Below, piece by piece: positions 1-5,250 of a stretch of 5,415 nucleotides of DNA. Position numbers and translations under genes: made by a program. Position 1 is the stretch's first letter. The number at the start of each line of letters is the position of its first letter. This DNA is from an uncultured Thalassospira sp. (GTDB taxonomy: Bacteria; Pseudomonadota; Alphaproteobacteria; Rhodospirillales_A; Thalassospiraceae). The notes under the pieces are model-generated. The model saw nothing but the letters and a program-made list of their open reading frames with translations, did no database searches and had not been told where the DNA came from. Location: NCBI GenBank assembly GCA_946885765.1, contig CAMPHD010000247.1, positions 1-5,415 of the forward strand. Direction: 5' to 3'.

Positions 1-51
1 CATACGAGATGCTCAGGAGTCTCGTGGGCTCGAGATGTGTATAAGAGACAG
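1..51 (+). other. Illumina Nextera i7 adapter read-through (artefact)
   Basis: This stretch is synthetic. Bases 1-10 match the end of the P7 primer (CATACGAGAT). Bases 11-18 (GCTCAGGA) match the adapter-strand form of Nextera index N704. Bases 19-51 match the Nextera read-2 transposase oligonucleotide except that one G is missing (CTCGAGATG where the oligo has CTCGGAGATG). The last 19 bases, 33-51, are an intact Tn5 mosaic end (AGATGTGTATAAGAGACAG). Genomic sequence starts at 52, the transposition point. The adapter lies at the extreme edge, as expected for an untrimmed contig end. The index assignment is from memory of the standard index list. Confidence 0.97.
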
Positions 52-1413
52 GCCTTCAAGCTCGGCCAGTTCTTTGTCAAGGCGCCCCAGGCGATCTTTC
101 GATGCCCGGTCTTCCTCTTTTTTAAGCGCCTCGCGCTCTATCTTAAGCTGGATAATCCGGCGATCAAGCTCGTCGATTTCTTCGGGCTTGGAATCAAGTT
201 CCATCCGAAGACGCGATGCCGACTCATCCATAAGGTCGATTGCCTTATCGGGCAGGAAACGGTCGGTGATGTACCGATTGGAAAGCGTTGCCGCCGCAAC
301 CAGCGCGTTATCGGCAATACGCACGCCGTGATGGAGTTCGTATTTTTCCTTGATCCCGCGCAGGATCGAAACAGTGTCGGAAACACTTGGCTCCGAGACA
401 AAGACTGGCTGGAAACGACGGGCAAGTGCCGCGTCCTTTTCAATGTGCTGGCGATATTCATCCAGCGTGGTCGCACCAACACAATGAAGTTCACCGCGCG
501 CCAGTGCCGGTTTCAAAAGGTTGGAGGCATCCATCGATCCCTCGGCCTTTCCGGCCCCGACCAGCGTGTGCAATTCGTCAATGAACAAAACAATCTGCCC
601 GGCTTCGGCTTCGATCTCGGACATCACCGCTTTCAGGCGTTCCTCGAACTCACCGCGGAACTTGGCACCGGCAATCAGCGCACCAAGGTCAAGCGACAGA
701 AGTTTCTTGTCCTTAAGCGTTTCGGGCACATCACCCTTGACGATGCGCAATGCCAGACCTTCGGCAATGGCCGTTTTACCAACGCCGGGTTCGCCAATCA
801 GAACCGGGTTGTTTTTGGTCCGGCGTGACAGAACCTGAATCGCGCGCCGAATTTCCTCATCACGGCCAATCACAGGGTCAAGCTTGCCCTCACGTGCCGC
901 AGCCGTCAGATCACGCGCATACTTTTTAAGCGCGTCATACTGGCTTTCCGCACCGGAACTATCGGCGGTGCGGCCTTTGCGGATGTCATTGATCGCCCCG
1001 TTAAGCGCCTGTGCGGTCACACCTGCATCAGCAAGAACCTTGCCCGCGACCGATTTTGGATCAAGCGCAATAGTCAAAAGCAACCGTTCGGCCGTGACAT
1101 AGCTGTCACCGGCCTTCTTGGCGACTTCCTGTGCCTGATCAATCAGGCGGGCAAATTCGGATGACAGATAAATCTGGCCATTCCCGCCCGATACCTTGGG
1201 CAGTTTTGCCAGTTCCTGCGCACAGCGAACCTGCGCGGTTTTGGGCTTGCCGCCCGCCGCCTTGATAAGATTGGCTGCCAGACCTTCTTCATCGTCAAGC
1301 AGCACTTTCAGAAGATGGATCGGAACAAATTGCTGGTGGTTTTCACGCAGCGCCAATGATTGCGCGGCCTGAAGAAAACCTTTGGACCGGTCCGTAAACT
1401 TTTCGAATTCCAT
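52..1413 (-). CDS. clpB: ATP-dependent chaperone ClpB, 3'-truncated at contig end
   Basis: ClpB is the cytosolic Hsp104-family AAA+ disaggregase. It threads aggregated proteins through a hexameric pore and works with DnaK/DnaJ/GrpE. The 454 codons present cover the N-terminal Clp_N domain (about 1-145), the first AAA+ domain (about 160-400) and the start of the coiled-coil M domain (about 405-454). Visible motifs are Walker A GEPGVGKT (207-214), Walker B VLFIDE (275-280), a pore loop KFRGEFEER from residue 251 with Phe where E. coli has Tyr, and the arginine pair in ARRF (332-333). Full-length ClpB is about 860 residues, so the rest of the M domain and the second AAA+ domain are missing. The gene is cut by the adapter junction at 51/52; it is not a pseudogene. 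The ATG at 1413 is preferred over an upstream TTG at 1434 because AAGGAG lies 8 nt before it and family members start with similar MxxEKxTxR sequences. Stress regulation is expected; a candidate RpoH promoter lies upstream. Confidence 0.96.
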
Positions 1414-1421
1414 GCCTGTCA

Positions 1422-1427
1422 CTCCTT
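1422..1427 (-). promoter_or_regulatory. clpB ribosome binding site
   Basis: On the minus strand this reads AAGGAG, 8 nt before the ATG at 1413. It fixes the clpB start: the alternative TTG at 1434 lies upstream of this site and would place the Shine-Dalgarno sequence inside the coding region. Confidence 0.8.
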
Positions 1428-1486
1428 GAGCCAACAGTATCGTATCATGCGGACCTTCTTGGAAGCATCCGCGACCTTAAGTGGTT

Positions 1487-1495
1487 TTATCCACA
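1487..1495 (+). promoter_or_regulatory. Perfect DnaA-box 9-mer
   Basis: The sequence TTATCCACA is identical to the high-affinity E. coli DnaA box (R1 type). It lies about 75 bp upstream of the clpB ATG, inside the predicted 5' leader. I saw no second close match nearby, so this is not an origin. It may be a DnaA regulatory or titration site, or chance: a given 9-mer on either strand of a 5.4-kb window is expected about 0.04 times in random sequence. Confidence 0.45.
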
Positions 1496-1520
1496 ATAGA
1501 AATTATCAATCTTTCCATTG
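1494..1520 (-). promoter_or_regulatory. Inverted repeat / possible 5' leader hairpin of clpB
   Basis: The arms CAATAGAAA (1494-1502) and TTTCCATTG (1512-1520) are inverted copies with one mismatch, separated by 9 nt. In the minus-strand RNA the mismatch becomes a G-U wobble, giving a 9-bp AU-rich stem with a 9-nt loop. If transcription starts near 1526 (see the candidate promoter), the hairpin is almost at the 5' end of the mRNA. It could protect the transcript, sense temperature, or as DNA act as an operator. The arms are short, so function is inference. Confidence 0.4.
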
Positions 1521-1532
1521 TTGACGTCTTTG

Positions 1533-1560
1533 ATATGTCTCAGTTCCTGTCCATTGCAAG
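1533..1560 (-). promoter_or_regulatory. Candidate RpoH (sigma-32) promoter for clpB
   Basis: On the minus strand CTTGCAA (1560-1554) matches 6 of 7 positions of the heat-shock -35 element CTTGAAA. After 13 nt comes AGACATAT (1540-1533), whose CATAT end fits the CATNT part of the -10 consensus CCCCATNT; the leading C residues are absent. The spacing is right and clpB is a classic RpoH target. The predicted start near 1526 gives a leader of about 110 nt. Confidence 0.4.
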
Positions 1561-1798
1561 ACGATACCCCTACAAAAGTTGCAAGAATTAATTGTGCGCC
1601 GCAGCACCATTTTCTGGCATCATTCAAGATTGCGGCGAAAAGCGTTGTCATTCTGGCCAAATCTGTTGCCCGACGCGGTACAGGAAATCTTGCCCTTGGG
1701 AATACAAGGCATTAACGTCGCCACTTGTTTTATTTTGGCCTGCCTATCGGCCCGCCCCATTTGCCGATATGTAATTGCGCCCCACAGGATCGAACGCC

Positions 1799-2563
1799 AT
1801 GCCTATCGAACTTAAAGCCATCAAACGATACCCCGTCAAAGGGCTGCGCGGCATTGAAATGCCCGGGGCCGAAATCACCGCACAGAAGATGCTAACTGAT
1901 GACCGCCGTTTCATCATTGCAACCCAGTCTTCGGTCGGGCAGGACGGTGTGCATGAATGGGCGCGCAAAAGCAATTTCCTGCAACTGGTCAACACGCCCA
2001 AGCTGGCCGAGCTTGGCATCGAATATGACGATGCCACAACGACGCTGGCGATCCTTCGCAATGGTCGCGCGATCTGCAAAGGTAATCTTGAAGACAAGAT
2101 GGGCCGGACCGTGATCGAGGATTTCCTGAAGGCGTTTCTGAAAAATGATATCGCCGGAACACCCAAAATCTATTCGGTCCCCGATGTCAGCTTCGGCGAT
2201 ATGAAGGACCCCTATATCTCGATCATTAATCTGGCATCGGTGCGCGATTTCGCCGAACGTATTGTCCAGAAAGAAGTCGATCCGATGCGGTTCCGCGGCA
2301 ATCTGCTGATCGACGGGCTTGAACCGTGGGCGGAACTGAAATGGGAAGAAGGCCAGATCGTCAAAATCAATGGCATCGATTTCCGCGTCATTCACCCGAT
2401 CACGCGCTGCAAGGCAACCAGTGTCAATCCCGGCACGGCAGAATCTGACATCAATGTACCACTGCTGCTGCGCAAGGGCCTGAACCACCTTTACATGGGG
2501 GTTTATGTCGAGGCAGTCGGTTCGGGCACCATCCAGCCGGATGATAAAATCGTCGTTGCATAA
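1799..2563 (+). CDS. MOSC domain-containing protein (YcbX/mARC-like molybdenum cofactor protein)
   Basis: This 254-residue protein has the two-part layout of the family: an N-terminal MOSC beta-barrel domain (about 3-110; LKAIKRYPVKGLRG near the start, DDRRFIIA at 34-41) and a C-terminal MOSC domain (about 135-250). Key features are RFRGNLLIDG (164-173) and ITRCKAT (201-207), whose Cys204 corresponds to the conserved cysteine that ligands molybdenum in mARC and YcbX. The family binds sulfurated molybdenum cofactor, and characterised members reduce N-hydroxylated compounds using electrons from partner proteins. The C-terminal 2Fe-2S ferredoxin domain of E. coli YcbX is absent, so a separate electron donor would be needed. 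The ATG at 1799 is chosen over an in-frame TTG at 1775 because homologous sequence begins at MPIELKAIKRYPVKGL; the only ribosome-site candidate is AGGA 10 nt upstream. It ends 2 bp before the stop of the convergent gene. No molybdopterin genes are nearby, and the physiological substrate cannot be deduced. Confidence 0.9.
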   Translation: MPIELKAIKRYPVKGLRGIEMPGAEITAQKMLTDDRRFIIATQSSVGQDGVHEWARKSNFLQLVNTPKLAELGIEYDDATTTLAILRNGRAICKGNLEDKMGRTVIEDFLKAFLKNDIAGTPKIYSVPDVSFGDMKDPYISIINLASVRDFAERIVQKEVDPMRFRGNLLIDGLEPWAELKWEEGQIVKINGIDFRVIHPITRCKATSVNPGTAESDINVPLLLRKGLNHLYMGVYVEAVGSGTIQPDDKIVVA

Positions 2564-2565
2564 GA

Positions 2566-4149
2566 CTAACTGAAAGTCGGGGCGTGTACCGCCATCCCCT
2601 GAAACATCTCGTCATGGTACCAGTCGATCCGGTACGCCCGGATCGGCGGAATGCCTTTGCGAAACAGTATCTGTTCCTCTGTCGGGAAACGTGCAACTTC
2701 GGTAGATCGCACGATTGCCTGATTGTCCTGCGGGCGCAAATGCACCGGACGATCAGCGCTGAAACCACCACCGGTGTCTTCAAATTTTGACATCGCCGTC
2801 AGTCCGGAAACCCAGTCAAGGTTGAAAGCCCCATCCTGACTGAGCACGGAAATCGCATCCGCTCGCCCAACAACATTTTCCCAGTTCAGGCATACATCCA
2901 TAAGACCGCTAACACCTGAAAAACCGGGCCAGATGATCATGCCATCGCCAAGTCCGCCGCCCAGAAGACGCTCAAACAACGGCATGCGGCCAACCGCCTC
3001 TATCCCGTCAAACAGCACCAGAAATTCCGCATCCCCGCTTTTCCAGTCCCGGCGGGTAATCAGTTGCATCATGGCGCCAATCATGGCCCGGCTGAATGCG
3101 GTTTGGCTGGCTGGTGTATCACCGCCCATCTGGCCGACAATGAAAATCGATACCGGCCGTCCGGTCAGATCATCCATGCCAAACGTGCTGTTGCTCACGA
3201 CACGAGCAATCGCAGGATTGTCGAAATCGGCTGTCGCCATGCGGCACGCTTCGATGATCGACATGCGCTGGTCTTCGGTCATGTCAAGGATCGTCAGGGC
3301 AATATCGGAAATCCTGCCATCAGCGGACTCGATTCCCATCAGTTCCTCAAGGATTTTATAAAACCGGTGCGACGGCATCACCAGATTGCGCCGAACCTCG
3401 GCAAGGCTTCTGTTTTCTTTCAGGCTCTTTTGCATGGTGTAAACGATGAATCCCTGCAAAAGGGTGCGCGCCGCGCGGGTTTCCTGTTCGTCAAGTTCCT
3501 GAACAAAGACCGGAGCCAGCAATGTATCGGCAATCAATCCGGCATCCGCAATCAGTCCCTCGCCCTGCTGGCGCATGAAATCGCACGGATTGAACTGATC
3601 GGTTTCCGCCCCGGCCTGCCCGTGCGGATCAATAAGGATGACCCGTTGACCCATCTTTTTGCGGCGATCCTGTACGGCACGGTAAATGCTGCCATGACGT
3701 TCATAGACAAACAGCGCACCGGTATGCAGCAGGGCATTTGGCTCTGCCGAGGCGCGGTAATATTCTTCGGGTTTGCTGGAAAACGTAATCACCCGGCGCA
3801 GTCCCGATGAACCGATCAGCCTTTTTTCCGTCCCCCAGCGCCCCAGTACGATTGACGGCTTGGGATCAAGAAGCTTTCGCGCATTAAGATCTTCGAGCTT
3901 GGCCCATTGGCCTTCGGCTTTCATCTTGGCGGCCTGCATCGGCGAAACGGATTGTTTTTTCTTCGAAGGCGAGGATTGCATGCGATTAAGCATGATCACA
4001 ATCAAGGGCAGGAACATCGGAATGATAAAACAGACAGCCCCCAGCAAAGCCAGCTCATAGTCACCGTTAAACACACCAAGCGCGACAACCATCCCGCCAA
4101 GCGCCCATAGCAGTACCATGATGACGCGGAACAGACCTCCCCCCATCAT
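2566..4149 (-). CDS. VirD4/TraG-fold coupling protein homologue lacking Walker A (putative pseudo-ATPase)
   Basis: This 527-residue protein has two N-terminal membrane segments (about 5-27 and 33-55), a basic stretch (about 60-80) and a cytosolic domain, the topology of type IV coupling proteins. Family landmarks are LGRW (102-105), the strand-loop RVILIDPHGQ (169-178), FNPCDF (186-191), a helical insertion (about 195-315), GRPVSIFIVG (330-339), FLVLFDGIEAVGRM (376-389), a GDGMIIWPGFSGVSGL stretch (401-416) resembling the family's RGYGIRLWPVLQDLSQL, and a C-terminal PPIRAYRIDWYHDEMF (501-516) very close to the TraG ending PPIRARKIRYYEDPEF. Aligned by eye, the Walker A segment APTRSGKG falls on SSKPEEYY (124-131), so the catalytic lysine is Tyr130. 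The Walker B DE is D381-G382. Normal ATPase activity is therefore unlikely. No relaxase, mating-pair or secretion genes are seen. The frame is intact and composition resembles its neighbours, so it is a retained gene, not decay. The start is ATGATG (4149 or 4146); GGGGG (4153-4157) better fits the second ATG. True function is unknown. Confidence 0.75.
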   Translation of the reverse strand: MMGGGLFRVIMVLLWALGGMVVALGVFNGDYELALLGAVCFIIPMFLPLIVIMLNRMQSSPSKKKQSVSPMQAAKMKAEGQWAKLEDLNARKLLDPKPSIVLGRWGTEKRLIGSSGLRRVITFSSKPEEYYRASAEPNALLHTGALFVYERHGSIYRAVQDRRKKMGQRVILIDPHGQAGAETDQFNPCDFMRQQGEGLIADAGLIADTLLAPVFVQELDEQETRAARTLLQGFIVYTMQKSLKENRSLAEVRRNLVMPSHRFYKILEELMGIESADGRISDIALTILDMTEDQRMSIIEACRMATADFDNPAIARVVSNSTFGMDDLTGRPVSIFIVGQMGGDTPASQTAFSRAMIGAMMQLITRRDWKSGDAEFLVLFDGIEAVGRMPLFERLLGGGLGDGMIIWPGFSGVSGLMDVCLNWENVVGRADAISVLSQDGAFNLDWVSGLTAMSKFEDTGGGFSADRPVHLRPQDNQAIVRSTEVARFPTEEQILFRKGIPPIRAYRIDWYHDEMFQGMAVHAPTFS

Positions 4150-4152
4150 TCA

Positions 4153-4157
4153 CCCCC
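4153..4157 (-). promoter_or_regulatory. G-rich ribosome binding site of the coupling-protein-like gene
   Basis: The minus strand reads GGGGGTGAATGATG. The G run is 3 nt from the first ATG (4149) and 6 nt from the second (4146), so spacing favours initiation at the second. Either choice changes the protein by one residue. Confidence 0.45.
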
Positions 4158-4195
4158 AAGAATGTTTACCTGTCTTTTAGCGAAGCGACCCCAAT

Positions 4196-4207
4196 GCATT
4201 TAAATGC
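4196..4207. repeat. Perfect 12-bp palindrome, possible operator
   Basis: GCATTTAAATGC is its own reverse complement and sits about 47 bp upstream of the coupling-protein-like start, a fitting place for a dimeric regulator. An AATGCATT palindrome (4193-4200) overlaps it. No regulator gene is present in the window, so function is speculative. Confidence 0.35.
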
Positions 4208-4368
4208 CTTCCGTTCCGCCAGCAGGTCATATTGCCATCAAGTGATAGCAGTTAAAATCTGCAGTTGCACCATATTACCTATTTATGGATTCAGGGTTTC
4301 ACATCAAGAAGTCCAATTGACAGCACGGTAAATAAACCTGTGGCAAAGCGGCCCTTCAGGCCCCGGAA

Positions 4369-4408
4369 ACAACGAACCCCGCGGGATTTCTCCGGCGGGG
4401 TTTGTTGT
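4369..4408 (-). terminator. Rho-independent terminator after the DUF4167 gene
   Basis: The arms 4369-4382 and 4395-4408 are complementary over 14 positions with one mismatch, around a GC-rich core (AACCCCGC with GCGGGGTT). The 12-nt loop can add three more pairs closing on a TTTC tetraloop. The hairpin begins about 20 nt after the DUF4167 stop. On the minus strand the 3' side runs GGGGTTCGTTGTTTCC, moderately T-rich but without a clean T run, so efficiency is uncertain. It separates this gene from the coupling-protein-like gene. Confidence 0.65.
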
Positions 4409-4428
4409 AATCGCGGCAAGGCCAAGGA

Positions 4429-5250
4429 TCAGGCAGAAACCGGTTCCGCTGATTTGTCTTCGCTTGCACTTTCTTCGCCGTCTTCACGACCGGCAGCACG
4501 GCTGCGGCCACGACGGGCTGTCGGATGACGGCCACGTGTGCGGCTTGTTCCGGCAGCAGCTTTGCGCGGTTTCTTTTCTTCGCCATCTACCGATGTATCG
4601 GTATCGGCATTGTCAGTCGGCGCAATATCCAAAGACGGCTGATCGCTATCTTCGGACGCCGTCTTTGGCGGACGACCGCGCGGTGCGGCACGGCGCGCAC
4701 GCGGGGCACGCTTTACCGGTGCATCATCACCGTCATTATTGTTCGGTCCAGAAGCAGCCACTTCACTGGCTGCAGCGGAATTGTTATCGGCATAATCGGC
4801 CGCATTTTCCGCTGACGCGGCGACGTTATCCTGATTTACAGAATTATCGTTGCTGTCGTCACCATTCTGGTTTTCGCTACGCTCGTCACGGTTCGGGCGA
4901 TTGTTGCCCCGATCATTCCGATCGTTGCGATCATTACGCTGCGGGCGCGGGTTATTATTGTCGCCACGCTCTTCGCGGCGCTGGTTTTCCCAGTCAATCG
5001 CGGCCTGCAAAATACGATGATAGTGTTCCGCATGCTGGTAATAGTTTTCAGCAAGAACCGGATCGTCAGTGCAATCCTTGGCCAGCGAAACATATTTTTC
5101 GTAAACCTGCTGGGCGTTTCCACGAACGCGCCCATCCGGACCGTTACTGTCAAAAGTCTGAAATTTCGGATTTACAGGACGTTTATTCGGCTGCGGACGT
5201 CCACGCGGACGCTTGTTATTACTATTGTTGTTGTTGTTGTTATTTCTCAT
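4429..5250 (-). CDS. DUF4167 domain-containing protein, probable nucleic-acid-binding
   Basis: This 273-residue protein has an Asn-rich start (MRNNNNNNNSNN), a conserved DUF4167 domain (about 13-90) with SNGPDGRVRGNAQQVYEKY (35-53) and AENYYQHAEHYHRIL (67-81), and a long disordered tail of alternating Asn/Asp/Glu-rich and Arg/Lys/Pro-rich blocks. The AT-hook core PRGRP occurs twice (15-19 and 190-194), and further basic blocks such as TRGRHPTARRGRSR (238-251) follow, suggesting DNA or RNA binding. An RND triplet repeat lies at 106-114. The family is typical of Alphaproteobacteria and has no settled function; I recall it commonly lying between prmC and clpB. Here clpB is on the same strand but two genes away. 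The ATG at 5250 is chosen because the family starts with MR followed by Asn/Gln-rich sequence. A GTG at 5310 would add 20 unrelated residues. No good Shine-Dalgarno site precedes the chosen ATG. The stop is TGA. Confidence 0.9.
   Translation of the reverse strand: MRNNNNNNNSNNKRPRGRPQPNKRPVNPKFQTFDSNGPDGRVRGNAQQVYEKYVSLAKDCTDDPVLAENYYQHAEHYHRILQAAIDWENQRREERGDNNNPRPQRNDRNDRNDRGNNRPNRDERSENQNGDDSNDNSVNQDNVAASAENAADYADNNSAAASEVAASGPNNNDGDDAPVKRAPRARRAAPRGRPPKTASEDSDQPSLDIAPTDNADTDTSVDGEEKKPRKAAAGTSRTRGRHPTARRGRSRAAGREDGEESASEDKSAEPVSA
4912..4938 (-). repeat. Three 9-bp units coding for Arg-Asn-Asp
   Basis: Three consecutive, slightly diverged 9-bp units encode RND-RND-RND in the disordered tail of the DUF4167 protein. 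The repeat is coding and in frame, so slippage would change only the length of the linker. Confidence 0.75.
5215..5244 (-). repeat. Poly-asparagine trinucleotide tract at the start of the DUF4167 gene
   Basis: Ten codons, seven Asn, one Ser, then two Asn, follow the initiating Met-Arg. The core is five perfect AAC codons (GTT on the plus strand, 5227-5241) flanked by AAT. This is a short microsatellite whose length could vary by slippage without shifting the frame. Confidence 0.85.

Larger units (their letters stand above)
1414..1798. other. Divergent intergenic region between clpB and the MOSC gene
   Basis: This 385-bp stretch separates two divergently transcribed genes and must hold the promoters of both. 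The clpB-proximal half (about 1480-1560) is AT-rich and holds a DnaA-box 9-mer, an inverted repeat and a candidate RpoH promoter, listed separately. The motif TTGCAAGA occurs twice in direct orientation (1554-1561 and 1579-1586); read on the minus strand both give CTTGCAA. On the MOSC side I see no convincing promoter, only a weak AGGA (1785-1788) 10 nt before the ATG. Several short plus-strand reading frames of 60-78 codons cross the region in different frames. None has a credible start or a protein-like composition. I see no tRNA, rRNA or mobile element. Confidence 0.7.
4150..4428. other. Intergenic region upstream of the coupling-protein-like gene
   Basis: This 279-bp stretch lies between two minus-strand genes. 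It holds the terminator of the DUF4167 gene at its right end (listed separately), a perfect 12-bp palindrome at 4196-4207, and an AT-rich middle (about 4230-4340). On the minus strand a weak sigma-70-like pair, TTGATG and TAAATA with 16 nt between them, lies at about 4279-4306. It matches consensus poorly. The plus-strand open frame across 4265-4528 runs into the DUF4167 gene antisense and is not credible. I see no RNA gene. Confidence 0.6.

Noticed and set aside
33..51. Natural Tn5/IS50 mosaic end marking a transposon
   Set aside because: It is contiguous with P7 primer, index and Nextera sequence, so it is a library artefact rather than a mobile element.
37..828. Long plus-strand open frame of 263 codons
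   Set aside because: It starts inside the adapter (MYKRQ) and runs antisense to the clearly conserved clpB gene.
1487..1520. Possible replication origin
   Set aside because: Only one DnaA box is present; there is no cluster of boxes and no neighbouring origin-associated gene.
1518..1815. Three overlapping plus-strand small open frames in the clpB-MOSC intergenic region
   Set aside because: They overlap in different frames, have weak or non-ATG starts, show no Shine-Dalgarno site and no recognisable protein; one runs into the MOSC start.
3064..3810. Plus-strand open frame of 248 codons
   Set aside because: It is antisense to the coupling-protein-like gene, whose frame has recognisable family motifs; the antisense product looks like a codon-bias shadow.
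4265..4528. Plus-strand open frame of 87 codons
   Set aside because: It crosses the DUF4167 terminator and runs antisense into its coding region, with no ribosome site or recognisable product.
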